Shown here in pieces: positions 16,084 through 24,282 of a stretch of DNA of 39,884 bases. Within the stretch, counting starts at the first letter, position 1, and each line of letters starts with the position of its first letter. A model generated the notes under the pieces. The model did no database searches, had not been told where the DNA came from, and worked only from the letters and a program-made list of their open reading frames with translations. This stretch comes from DASWKG01 sp036396755 (GTDB lineage: Bacteria > Actinomycetota > UBA4738 > CALAEC01), in NCBI GenBank assembly GCA_036396755.1, contig DASWKG010000119.1, forward strand, positions 1 to 39,884, written 5' to 3'. Both the position numbers and the translations under genes were made by a program.

Positions 16084-18930
16084 GTGGCCCGTCACCTGCT
16101 CGCCCCAGCGCTCGTCCTGCTGCTCGGCGCACCCCCGGTCCAGGGTGCCGAGGCGCCGGGCGCGGCCGCCCCGTCCCTCGAGGCGCTGGCGGCGGGTCTC
16201 ACGCAGGCGGTGATGCCCCTCGCGTCGGGAGACACCTGCGAGATCCGGCTGGTCCGTCCCGGCCTGGCTCCCATCGCCGCCGGATGCGACGAGCCGGGCG
16301 CGGCAGGCGCGGCGAGCGCGGGGGGGACGGACGTGAGCCTCGTGGCGAGCGCCCAGGTCCCAACGCCTCGATGGGGCGCCGACCTGGCGCCGCTCGGCGA
16401 CGGCCGGATGGCCAGGGTCCACGGCTACGGCGACGTCGCCGCACACGATCCCGATGGCGAGGTGGCCTGGGCCCGGTCGGGACTCTCCTTCTACGACGAC
16501 TGGGGGATCGAGCCCTGGATCGTGCCGATCGTCGCGATGGGCGCGTCGCCGATCGACCCGTTGGTCGTCGCCAGCGAGCGGCCGTTCGCGACCGGGGACC
16601 TCACCCATGACGGGACCCCGGACGTCGCCGTCGGCCATTACGTGCGTCTCGTCGAGCCCGACGGCGAGACCACGAGCGGACGATCCTTCGTGACCATCGT
16701 CGACGGCGCCGACGGCGACACGCGCTGGTGGCAGGAGTACCCCGGCTACATCACGCAGCTCCTGGTCGTCGGCGACCGGCTGCTGGTGGGCAACGAGACC
16801 GGCAACGTAAAGGCCACCGAGATGGTCGGCCGCAGCGGCAGCACGACGTCGCTCACGTCGCTCGCGTTCGACACGGGCGGCGAAGGCCTCGAGGCGACGG
16901 AGGCATGGCGCTTCGACACCGGCGCGCAGTGGGCCCGACTGCTCGCGCTCGAGCCGGCCGGCGACGCGGGGTACGCCCTCGGCTACACCTCGAAGGCCCT
17001 CGGCGCATCGGGGAGCGGCGGCCGGGTGCGCTATTCGCCCGACGGCTCGGGGGCGGCGGCCTGGGAAGTGACGACCTCCGGGTACCCGCGCGCGATCCGG
17101 TACGACGGGGTCCGCGACCGCGTCGTCGTCCACGAGCAGGCCGATCCGATCGCGGACTCGAACGGCCGCCAGAGCTACTGGATCACGGGGCTCGCCGCCG
17201 AGACGGGCGCGATCGCCGCGCGGATCTCCCGGGCGGGGGCGGTCCTGACCTCGTTCGCGGTGGCGGACGTGACCGCGGGCCCCGAGCCCGAGTGGCTGAC
17301 CGGCGACCTCCAGCAGCTCCCCCAGACGCCGGCCGGAGGTGGCGCGGGCACCTATCAGGCGATGCGTGTCATCGCTGCCGACGGGGCGAACCCGACCAAC
17401 CTGTGGACGCACTCGGTGCAGATGCCCTCGGAGTTCCTCGCGGGCCGCGGCCCCGGGGCGGCCTCCTGGCCCGTGCCCTACGCGATCACGGCCGGGGGCC
17501 CGCAGGGGGCGCGTCGCGTCGTCGTGGCCACGCTCCATGGCTTCGGCGACGGGCTGCGAGGGCTGGCAGGCTCCGACGGCTCGCTCGAGTGGGAGCGGTA
17601 CGGCAGCCAGACCTTCCCGCTGTTCCTCACCCCCCGGACCGTGCAGGGCGAGCCGGCCGTCCTCGCCGTCAGCCGGAACCAGGTGTTCCGCGCGTTCGCG
17701 GTCGACGACGGCGCTCCCCTGCTCGAGGTGCCGCTCCTCGCGGACACCTACGCCGCCGTCGACGTCGACGTCGACGCCGATGGGACCAGCGACCTTATCG
17801 TCGGCGGAGAGAGCGGCGCGGTCTTCGCGCTGGACGGTGGGGCGCTCGACGACGACCCCCGGCAGCTGTGGCGCACGGCCGTCGGCAGCGGGGTCCGAAA
17901 GCTCTCGCTGGTCGATCTCGACGCCGACGGAGACGACGAGCTCGTCGCGGCGGCCACCTCCGGCGTCGCCGCGCTCGACCCCATCACCGGGGCCGAGCTC
18001 TGGCGCGTCGCCCTCCCGGGCCGGTACGTCTGGACCTTCGAGGTCGGGGAGCTCGATGGACAGCCCGGCCTCGACGTGCTCGTGCCCGAACGGACCCTGC
18101 TCGCGCTCCGAGGCTCGACGGGGGCCGTGCTGTGGGAGCACGAACCCGACACTACCCAGTACTTCTCCAACGCGGTGATCACCCCGGAGGGGATCGTCGT
18201 TGCACAGGCCCTGGTCGAGTTCCCGTATCCCCTCGCCCCGCGCCACCACCGGCTGATGGTCGGGCTCGACGCCCGCACCGGCGCCGTCGCCTGGCGGACC
18301 CCGGAGATCAGCAGGTTCGCCAACGGCCGCCTCTGGCACTCGGTCACCACCGCCGGGCGCACCGCCGACGGCGCCGGGACGCGCGTGGCACTGACCTGGG
18401 AGCCCGGCGGTGGCCCGGTGGGCACCGCCGATTCGGGGATCACGACCACGGTCATCGACGCCCGCGACGGCGGCACGATCGTCGGCCATCCCCCGGAGGA
18501 CCAGGGCGTCGTCCCGATGGCGACCATCTTCGAGCCCGGCCGCGGGCTGTTCGAGGTGAACTGGAAGACCGTCCAGCAGATGGAGCCCCAGTCGGCAGAG
18601 ATCGTGTGGGAGGCCACCTCCGACATCGCCTGGGCCGACTTCGGCGAGCACGGCGAGATGTTCCTTCGCGCGTGGCACCGCGTGTGGGCTCACGAGCCCG
18701 ACGCCCCGTCCGGAGCCGTGGGCACCGACCATCCGGCCCCGCTGGCCGAGTACCGCGACCTCTTCTCGGGAGCGATCTCGGTCACCGACCTCGACGCCGA
18801 CGGGGAAGACGAGGTGATCGCCCTCCCGTTCGACTGGCCGGGGTACGCGCAGGTGGCGGCCTGGGCGGGGATCGGCGTGCTCGAGAGCGACCTCCTGCCC
18901 CACGGCATCGCGGTGCTCGAGGCCATGTAG
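16084..18930 (+). CDS. Large secreted PQQ-like/FG-GAP beta-propeller protein
   Basis: This 948-aa protein starts with a signal peptide (LLAPALVLLLGAPPVQGAEA). It carries propeller repeats of the PQQ/FG-GAP kind throughout, for example LTHDGTPDVAVG, VDVDADGTSDLIVGG, LVDLDADGDDELVAA, ALDPITGAELWRVALPG and TDLDADGEDEVIALP. The DxDxDG loops are likely calcium sites. No catalytic motif or membrane anchor was seen, so a binding or surface-coat role is more likely. GTG 16084 is preferred because AAGGAGG at 16071-16077 is 6 bases before it; the in-frame ATG 16078 directly abuts that Shine-Dalgarno. The gene is divergent from regulator 1. It has no PD40-type repeats, unlike the propellers at 29953-36395. 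Confidence 0.85.
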   Translation: MARHLLAPALVLLLGAPPVQGAEAPGAAAPSLEALAAGLTQAVMPLASGDTCEIRLVRPGLAPIAAGCDEPGAAGAASAGGTDVSLVASAQVPTPRWGADLAPLGDGRMARVHGYGDVAAHDPDGEVAWARSGLSFYDDWGIEPWIVPIVAMGASPIDPLVVASERPFATGDLTHDGTPDVAVGHYVRLVEPDGETTSGRSFVTIVDGADGDTRWWQEYPGYITQLLVVGDRLLVGNETGNVKATEMVGRSGSTTSLTSLAFDTGGEGLEATEAWRFDTGAQWARLLALEPAGDAGYALGYTSKALGASGSGGRVRYSPDGSGAAAWEVTTSGYPRAIRYDGVRDRVVVHEQADPIADSNGRQSYWITGLAAETGAIAARISRAGAVLTSFAVADVTAGPEPEWLTGDLQQLPQTPAGGGAGTYQAMRVIAADGANPTNLWTHSVQMPSEFLAGRGPGAASWPVPYAITAGGPQGARRVVVATLHGFGDGLRGLAGSDGSLEWERYGSQTFPLFLTPRTVQGEPAVLAVSRNQVFRAFAVDDGAPLLEVPLLADTYAAVDVDVDADGTSDLIVGGESGAVFALDGGALDDDPRQLWRTAVGSGVRKLSLVDLDADGDDELVAAATSGVAALDPITGAELWRVALPGRYVWTFEVGELDGQPGLDVLVPERTLLALRGSTGAVLWEHEPDTTQYFSNAVITPEGIVVAQALVEFPYPLAPRHHRLMVGLDARTGAVAWRTPEISRFANGRLWHSVTTAGRTADGAGTRVALTWEPGGGPVGTADSGITTTVIDARDGGTIVGHPPEDQGVVPMATIFEPGRGLFEVNWKTVQQMEPQSAEIVWEATSDIAWADFGEHGEMFLRAWHRVWAHEPDAPSGAVGTDHPAPLAEYRDLFSGAISVTDLDADGEDEVIALPFDWPGYAQVAAWAGIGVLESDLLPHGIAVLEAM

Positions 18931-18997
18931 GGACCGGCGCAGGAGCGTCTGCACGGAACCCACACCTCCCCGACACTCCTTCCCCACACGCGGAACC

Positions 18998-19003
18998 TAG
19001 ACT
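18998..19003 (+). promoter_or_regulatory. -10 element TAGACT, leaderless start of the response regulator operon
   Basis: TAGACT ends 7 bases before GTG 19011. The same hexamer precedes sufD and sufS. The intergenic gap is 80 bases and no clear -35 is seen. Confidence 0.65.
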
Positions 19004-19010
19004 CGGGTGC

Positions 19011-19682
19011 GTGGCGGGACGCATCGCGGTCATCGAGGACGAGGCGACGATCGCCGGGGCGGTCGCGGCTCGGCTTCGGGCCGAGGGCTTCGAGGTCGAG
19101 GTGGCCGAGGACGGGCCCGGCGGGGTCGCCCTGTGCGACCGATTCCATCCCGACCTCGTCGTCCTCGACCTGATGCTGCCGGGTATCGACGGGCTCGAGG
19201 TCTGCCGGCAGATCCAGCGGCGCCGGCCGGTCCCCGTCTTGATGCTCACGGCGCGAGCCGACGAGGCGGATGTCCTCGTCGGCCTCGGGGTTGGAGCGGA
19301 CGACTACATGACGAAGCCATTCAGCCCGCGTGAGCTGGTCGCCCGGATCCGCGCGGTTCTCCGCCGGGTGGACCGCACGCCGCCGCCGGGCGACACGATC
19401 GCCTCGGGACACCTCGAGATCGATCCGGGTGCCCGGACCGCTCGCATCGCCGGCACACCCGTGCACCTCACCCCGACCGAGTTCGACCTGCTCGCGTTCC
19501 TCGCCGCGCGGCCCGAGATCGTGTTTCCGCGGGAGCGGCTCATGGCCGAGATCTGGGGCTACCGTGACGGGAGCGCCGGCAGGACGGTCGATTCGCACGT
19601 CCGGGCCCTCCGTCGGAAGCTGGGTGCCGACATCGTCCGCACGGTCCATGGGGTCGGATACGCGTTCCGAGGCCCCCGGTGA
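19011..19682 (+). CDS. OmpR/PhoB-family response regulator
   Basis: This 223-aa protein has a complete receiver: acidic IEDE (residues 8-11), phosphoacceptor Asp53 in VVLDLMLPG, Thr80 in LMLTARA and Lys102 in MTKPF. A winged-helix DNA-binding domain follows (LTPTEFDLLAFLAARP, ERLMAEIWGY, RTVDSHVRALRRKLG, IVRTVHGVGYAF). It is the partner of the kinase downstream, whose GTG overlaps this stop as GTGA. The GTG start at 19011 has no Shine-Dalgarno but an ideally placed -10, so the mRNA is probably leaderless. The target genes are not known; the third gene of the operon, a DUF4173-type membrane protein, is a natural candidate. Confidence 0.95.
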   Translation: MAGRIAVIEDEATIAGAVAARLRAEGFEVEVAEDGPGGVALCDRFHPDLVVLDLMLPGIDGLEVCRQIQRRRPVPVLMLTARADEADVLVGLGVGADDYMTKPFSPRELVARIRAVLRRVDRTPPPGDTIASGHLEIDPGARTARIAGTPVHLTPTEFDLLAFLAARPEIVFPRERLMAEIWGYRDGSAGRTVDSHVRALRRKLGADIVRTVHGVGYAFRGPR

Positions 19683-20689
19683 CCCGGCGCTTCCGCCCCC
19701 TCGACCGTCTCTCGTCGATCAAGGTCAAGCTGAGCGTGGCCATCATCGCCGCCGTGAGCGTCACCGTGCTCGTGCACAGCCTGGGGCTGAAGGCCGGCCT
19801 CCCGCTGGTCCTCCTGGCGGCGGCGTCCGGCATCCTGGCCCTCGGCGTGATCCATGTGCTCGCTCGCGGGATGACCTCGCCACTCCGGGAGATGGTCCGG
19901 GCGGCGAGCGCGATGGCCCGGGGCGACTACTCGCGTCGGGTGACCGCAACGTCTCGCGACGAGGTTGGGGAGCTGGGCCGCGCCTTCAACTCCATGGCCG
20001 GTGAGCTCGCCGAGATCGACCGGATGCGCCGGGACCTCGTCGCCAACGTCTCGCACGAGCTCCGCACACCGATCTCCGCGCTCCGCGCGCTGCTCGAGAA
20101 TCTCGTCGATGGTGTCGAGCGCGCCGACCCGCGAACCCTGCGGCCGGCCCTCGAGCAGGTGAACCGGCTGGAGCGACTGGTTGCCCAGCTCCTCGATCTG
20201 TCCCGGCTCGAGGCGGGCGTGGTCCCGCTCGAACGCCGTCCGGTAGCGCTGGGCCCCCTGCTGGAGCGGGTGGCCGGTGAGTCGCGAGCGCGCGCAGCTC
20301 GCGGCGTGCGGATCGTGGTCCGGGGGAGCCCCGGCGAGCTGAAGGCCGACGCCGACCGACTCCACCAGCTCGTGGCGAACCTTCTGGAGAACGCCGTCCG
20401 GCACTCCCCCGACGGCGGCGAGGTCGAGCTCTCAGCCCGATCGGACGACGGCGTGGTCACGATCGAGGTCGCGGATCGAGGGCCGGGCATCCCTCCGGAG
20501 GAGACCGCGCGGGTCTTCGAGCGCTTCTATCGCGCCGACGCCGCGCGCTCCCACGACGGCGGCGGGACGGGCCTCGGCCTCTCGATCGCGAGATGGATCG
20601 TGGAGCTCCATGGCGGTGCGATCAGGGCCGAGCCGAACCGCCCGACCGGATGTCGGATGGTCGTCACCCTCCCGAGGGAGGCGCGATGA
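19679..20689 (+). CDS. Sensor histidine kinase without extracellular domain
   Basis: This 336-aa kinase has two adjacent membrane helices (about 17-36 and 38-63) with almost no external loop, a HAMP-like segment (about 64-116), HisKA with His126 in NVSHELRTP, and the ATPase boxes: N (LLENAVRHSP), G1 (DRGPGIPPEE), F (FERFYR) and G2 (GTGLGLSI). The missing sensor loop suggests detection inside the membrane or through a partner, such as the DUF4173-type membrane protein encoded next. It overlaps both neighbours by 4 bases (GTGA and ATGA), so the three genes form one operon. Confidence 0.95.
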   Translation: MTRRFRPLDRLSSIKVKLSVAIIAAVSVTVLVHSLGLKAGLPLVLLAAASGILALGVIHVLARGMTSPLREMVRAASAMARGDYSRRVTATSRDEVGELGRAFNSMAGELAEIDRMRRDLVANVSHELRTPISALRALLENLVDGVERADPRTLRPALEQVNRLERLVAQLLDLSRLEAGVVPLERRPVALGPLLERVAGESRARAARGVRIVVRGSPGELKADADRLHQLVANLLENAVRHSPDGGEVELSARSDDGVVTIEVADRGPGIPPEETARVFERFYRADAARSHDGGGTGLGLSIARWIVELHGGAIRAEPNRPTGCRMVVTLPREAR

Positions 20690-22218
20690 CCGACGTCCGG
20701 GACACGGCGGAGGGCGCGCAGCGACCCGACACCGGGCAGCCGGCCCCTCGCCCCCGGGCCCCCCGCGCCTTCGCGATCGCCGCCCTCCTCGCGGCCGCGT
20801 TCGCCGCGTCGTTCCTTCCCGGCGAGCGCCCGGGACTCGGCGTGCTGGTGGTGGGGCTCGTCGTCGCCGGTATCGCGGCGGTCCTCGCATGGCCCCCGAC
20901 TCCGTGGGGCCTGGTCCTCGGCGCCCTCGGCCTGGGCCTCGCCGCGATGGTCGTCCTGCGGGGAGCGCCGTGGCTGGTCGCGATCGACCTGGCCGCCGCC
21001 CTCGGCCTCGGGGTGCTGGCCATCATGAGATCGACCCGATGGGGCGAGATGGCGGAGGCCGGGTTCCTGGCGGTGGCCCGAGCGCCACGCGCTCCGGCCT
21101 TCTTGCTCCGGGGGATCGCGACCGGGCCCGACTCCGGTTCCCGGCGCTCCTGGTCACCCGCGTTGCGCGGGGCCGTCATCGCGGCGGCACTCCTGCTCCT
21201 CTTCGGCTCTCTCTTCGCGGCGGCAGACCGCGCGTTCGCCCAGCTGGCCGAGGACTACCTGCTGCCCTCCTGGAGCCTCGAGCTGCTCCCGGCACGTCTC
21301 TTCGCCTTCGTCGCGGTGGCCGTTCTCGCGGGGACGCTTGGGCTCCTCGCGCCGCGATACGCCGACGCCGGGCCCGGGGGCGCCGGGCTCCTGAAGGCGC
21401 TGCGGCTCGGGACGAGCGAGCCGCGGAGGCTTGGGCGTGTCGAGTGGATCGTGCCGCTCATCTTGCTCGACCTGCTGTTCGCCCTGTTCGTGACGGTGCA
21501 GGCAACCGTGCTGTTCGGCGGTGACGAGCATGTCCTGACGACGGCCGGCCTCACGTACGCGGACCATGCGCGACAGGGATTCTTCCAGCTGCTCACGGTG
21601 GGGGCGCTCACGCTCGGCGTGGTGGCCGCGGCCGCGCGGTGGGCAGACCGGAGAGGGGCCCGCGATGAGCGCCTGCTCAAGGCGCTCCTCGGAGTCCTCT
21701 GCGGGCTCACGCTCGTGGTGCTGGCCTCGGCGCTGCGACGGCTCGCGCTCTACGAAGATGCCTTCGGCCTGACCTTGGCCCGATTCGTGGCCCACGAAGC
21801 GGTGTTGTGGATCGGCGGGCTGCTCGTCCTGGTGTCGGTCGCCGGCGCCACGCTCCGGACGGATTGGCTTCCTCGCGTGGCCGTCGTGTTCTCCGCGGCC
21901 GTCCTGCTGGTGGGATCGATCTCCGACCCGGAGGCCCGGATCGCCGGCGTGAACGTCGACCGCTGGCAGGAGACCGGGCGGATCGACATCGAGTACCTCG
22001 GTGCGCTCGGCCCGGACGCGATCCCCGCGCTCGTCGCGTTGCCGAGGGCGCTTCGCTCGTGCGTGTTGCCCGCGATCGTCGGGGAGATCCGGCCGCCAGA
22101 CGGTCTCTGGGGCTGGAACCTGGCCCGGGATCGTGCCCGTGAGTCGATCCGAGGATTGACGCTCACCTCGAGCCTGTGCCGCCCCGATCGTCAGCCGGTG
22201 CCCCTCATGTCGCGCTAG
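20686..22218 (+). CDS. DUF4173-type polytopic membrane protein
   Basis: This 510-aa protein has about 12 hydrophobic segments after a Pro/Arg-rich N-terminal tail. LTYADHARQGFFQLL and the preceding TVQATVLFGGDEHVL match the DUF4153/DUF4173 family from memory. After the last helix, an outside-type C-terminal region (VNVDRWQETGRIDIEYLGALGPDAIPALV) also fits. Family members often lie next to two-component systems; function is unknown. It is the third gene of the regulator-kinase operon, with ATGA overlap. It converges on the ErpA-like gene, with 29 bases between stop codons. Confidence 0.88.
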   Translation: MTDVRDTAEGAQRPDTGQPAPRPRAPRAFAIAALLAAAFAASFLPGERPGLGVLVVGLVVAGIAAVLAWPPTPWGLVLGALGLGLAAMVVLRGAPWLVAIDLAAALGLGVLAIMRSTRWGEMAEAGFLAVARAPRAPAFLLRGIATGPDSGSRRSWSPALRGAVIAAALLLLFGSLFAAADRAFAQLAEDYLLPSWSLELLPARLFAFVAVAVLAGTLGLLAPRYADAGPGGAGLLKALRLGTSEPRRLGRVEWIVPLILLDLLFALFVTVQATVLFGGDEHVLTTAGLTYADHARQGFFQLLTVGALTLGVVAAAARWADRRGARDERLLKALLGVLCGLTLVVLASALRRLALYEDAFGLTLARFVAHEAVLWIGGLLVLVSVAGATLRTDWLPRVAVVFSAAVLLVGSISDPEARIAGVNVDRWQETGRIDIEYLGALGPDAIPALVALPRALRSCVLPAIVGEIRPPDGLWGWNLARDRARESIRGLTLTSSLCRPDRQPVPLMSR

Positions 22219-22220
22219 GA

Positions 22221-22234
22221 CCAAGGCCGCTTGG
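22221..22234. terminator. Small hairpin between convergent genes
   Basis: CCAAG-GCCG-CTTGG forms a 5-base-pair stem with a 4-base loop in the 29-base gap between the DUF4173-type gene and erpA. It may be a weak bidirectional terminator. There is no U-tract. Confidence 0.35.
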
Positions 22235-22247
22235 CCCGGCCGCCACG

Positions 22248-22571
22248 CTAGTGGAAGGAGTGGCCGCAGGCGCAGGTGCTCTGCGCGACGGGGTTGTCGA
22301 TCGTGAAGCCGCTCGCCTCGAGCGAGTCGACGAAGTCGACCTTCGCCTCGCTGAGGTACGGAGCGCTCATCCGGTCGACCACCACGCGGACGCCGTGCTG
22401 CTCCTCGGCGACGTCGGAGTCGCCGATCTGGTCGTCGAGGAACATCGAGTAGCGGAGGCCCGAGCAGCCGCCGGGCTGGACCGCGACGCGGAGGACGGCC
22501 TCGATGCCGCCTTCCTGCTCGAGCAGCTCACGAACCTTCAGCGCCGCCGCCTCGGTGATCTGGATGCTCAT
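22248..22571 (-). CDS. A-type iron-sulfur carrier (ErpA/IscA/SufA family)
   Basis: This 107-aa protein has the three conserved cysteines of A-type carriers: Cys36 in GGCSGL, and Cys100 and Cys102 in the C-terminal CACGHSF. It should deliver iron-sulfur clusters to apoproteins, such as KorAB or Rieske-type clients. It sits 3 kb from the suf operon but is transcribed separately, from a near-consensus -10 at leaderless spacing. A specific name (erpA versus sufA) is not decidable. Confidence 0.93.
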   Translation of the reverse strand: MSIQITEAAALKVRELLEQEGGIEAVLRVAVQPGGCSGLRYSMFLDDQIGDSDVAEEQHGVRVVVDRMSAPYLSEAKVDFVDSLEASGFTIDNPVAQSTCACGHSFH

Positions 22572-22579
22572 CACCGAAG

Positions 22580-22585
22580 AGTATA
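22580..22585 (-). promoter_or_regulatory. -10 element TATACT, leaderless start of the A-type carrier
   Basis: TATACT on the minus strand ends 8 bases before ATG 22571 and lies in the 23-base gap after the YbaK-like gene. It gives the gene its own start. Confidence 0.65.
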
Positions 22586-22594
22586 CCCGCTGAT

Positions 22595-23080
22595 TCAGCC
22601 CTCCTCGACGAAGTCCGCCGGCTCCGCCCCGGCGGCCTCCACGAGGCTCGCCGGACGGATCGGGAAGACCGACATGGGAGTCCCGGCCGCGGCCCACACC
22701 TCCTCGTGGGCCAGGAGGTGCCGATCGACGAGCACCCGCAGCGGCCTCGGGTAGCCGAACGGCGGCGTCCCCCCGATCGCGAAGCCGGTCGCGTCGCGCG
22801 CCTCGTCGGCCGTGGCCTTGCGGATCCCCGGCGCGCCGAGGATCTCGGCCAGCCGGGCGGTGTCGGCGCGGTTCGCTCCGGAGGTGAGGGCCACGAAGAC
22901 CGCGCCGTCTCCCTCGGCCACGAAGACCAGCGACTTCACGATCTGGCTCACCTCGCACCCGATCGCTCGGGCGGCGTCGGCCGCGGTGCGCGTCCCCTCG
23001 GGGAACTCTCGGACGTCGAGCTGCAGGCCTCGGTCGGCCGCGGCCGCCGCGAACCGCTGGAGCGCCCCCGGCTTACCCAT
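22595..23080 (-). CDS. YbaK/EbsC-family aminoacyl-tRNA deacylase
   Basis: This 161-aa protein belongs to the YbaK-like editing family. It shows VSQIVKSLVFVAEG with the conserved Lys, FVALTSGANRADTARLAEILG, KATADEARDATGFAIGGTPPFGYP and LVDRHLLAHEEVWAAAGTP. Family members hydrolyse mischarged Cys- or Ala-tRNA(Pro). The ATG at 23080 overlaps the last 8 bases of the glycerate kinase gene upstream, so both are in one operon. Confidence 0.92.
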   Translation of the reverse strand: MGKPGALQRFAAAAADRGLQLDVREFPEGTRTAADAARAIGCEVSQIVKSLVFVAEGDGAVFVALTSGANRADTARLAEILGAPGIRKATADEARDATGFAIGGTPPFGYPRPLRVLVDRHLLAHEEVWAAAGTPMSVFPIRPASLVEAAGAEPADFVEEG

Positions 23081-24191
23081 CGAGCCTCGCCGCCGCGTCG
23101 GTCGCGGCGTCCGTCAGCGCCTCGCGGGCGCGCGACCGCGCGGCCTCGAGCCCGACTCGCGCCTCGAGGCTCTCGACCACGTCGGCCGGCGCCTCCAGCC
23201 CGTCCGCGATCTGGCCCGCGATGAGGACGGTGGGCTTGCCCGCCTCCCGCGCGAGCCGGAGGACGCCCCCGGGCGCCTTCCCGAACGTCGACTGCTCGTC
23301 GTAGCGACCCTCCCCCGTCACCACCACGTCGGCCTTCATCACGCGCTCCCCGAGGCCGACCGCGTCGGCGACCAGGTCGAAGCCCGGGCGCAGGCGAGCA
23401 CCGAGGAACGCGACGAGGCCCGCCCCGAGCCCTCCCGCCGCGCCGGCCCCCGGCACCTCACCCAGGTCGACGCCGAGGTCGCGGAGAACCACCGCGCCGA
23501 AGTGCGCCAGCGCGCCGTCGAGGAGCGCCACGTCCTCGGGGGTCGCGCCCTTCTGCGGGCCGTAGACCGCCGACGCCCCGCGAGGCCCGGTCAGCGGGTT
23601 GTCGACGTCGCATGCCACCGCCACCTCGGCCTCGGCCACCCTCGGGTCGAGGCCTCGCAGATCGATGAGGGCCAGCCGCAGGAGCGCCGCGCCTCCCGGC
23701 GCAAGGTCGCGGCCTCGCTCGTCGAGCAGCCGGATCCCGAGCGCCTGGGCCATCCCCGCGCCGGCGTCGTTCGTCGCGCTCCCGCCGATGCACACGAGCA
23801 GACGCTTCGCGCCGCGGGCGCACGCCTCCCGCATCAGCTCGCCGGTCCCGCGGGTGGAGGCTCGCTTCACGTCCCGGCGGCCCTCCGAGACGAGGTCGAG
23901 GCCCGACGCGCGGGCCATCTCGATCACGCCTTCGGCCCCGGTCGGCGTGGGCACCAACCCGTAGGCGGCGTCGACGGGGTCGCCGAGCGGCCCGGAGACC
24001 CGGGCGCGATGGAGCTCGCCCCCGAGCGCTTCGACGAGCGTCTCCAGCGTGCCCTCGCCGCCGTCGGCGACCGGCACCACCTCGATCTCGGCGTGCGGGT
24101 CGCCCCGGCGCCAGCCGGCGGCGATGGCCTCGGCGGCCTGCGAGGCGGTCAGGGTCCCCTTGAACTTGTCGGGCGCCACGAGCACGCGCAT
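23073..24191 (-). CDS. Glycerate kinase (GlxK/GarK type)
   Basis: This 372-aa protein begins with the family motif VLVAPDKFKGTLTA and contains VPVADGGEGTLE, CIGGSATNDAGAGMAQALG, CDVDNPLTGPRGAS, YGPQKG, AGAAGGLGAGL and VVVTGEGRYDEQS. It phosphorylates glycerate, linking glyoxylate or serine metabolism to glycolysis. The start ATG 24191 follows a TAGGCT hexamer by 6 bases. The gene precedes the YbaK-like gene, with 8 bases of overlap, and is divergent from the mycothiol-linked gene. Confidence 0.95.
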   Translation of the reverse strand: MRVLVAPDKFKGTLTASQAAEAIAAGWRRGDPHAEIEVVPVADGGEGTLETLVEALGGELHRARVSGPLGDPVDAAYGLVPTPTGAEGVIEMARASGLDLVSEGRRDVKRASTRGTGELMREACARGAKRLLVCIGGSATNDAGAGMAQALGIRLLDERGRDLAPGGAALLRLALIDLRGLDPRVAEAEVAVACDVDNPLTGPRGASAVYGPQKGATPEDVALLDGALAHFGAVVLRDLGVDLGEVPGAGAAGGLGAGLVAFLGARLRPGFDLVADAVGLGERVMKADVVVTGEGRYDEQSTFGKAPGGVLRLAREAGKPTVLIAGQIADGLEAPADVVESLEARVGLEAARSRAREALTDAATDAAARLDG

Positions 24192-24197
24192 CGTCCG

Positions 24198-24203
24198 AGC
24201 CTA
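24198..24203 (-). promoter_or_regulatory. Putative -10 element (TAGGCT) of the glycerate kinase operon
   Basis: TAGGCT on the minus strand ends 6 bases before ATG 24191. It shares a 91-base divergent region with the plus-strand promoter at 24271. Confidence 0.5.
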
Positions 24204-24270
24204 CCCCCACTCGTTCCGCTGACACACAGCCTCGGGTGGCGAGGCCCAGTGGCAACGGAACGGCGGGCGG

Positions 24271-24276
24271 TATGAT
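24271..24276 (+). promoter_or_regulatory. -10 element TATGAT, leaderless start of the mycothiol-linked gene
   Basis: TATGAT differs from TATAAT at one base and ends 6 bases before GTG 24283. No Shine-Dalgarno can precede a leaderless start and none is seen. Confidence 0.7.
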
Positions 24277-24282
24277 TCCGGC

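Noticed and set aside
15964..18987. A 1007-codon open frame on the minus strand across the large propeller gene
   Set aside because: Shadow of the plus-strand gene at high GC: its translation lacks motifs, is full of Arg/Gly/Val runs and has no Shine-Dalgarno, while the plus frame has a signal peptide and propeller repeats.
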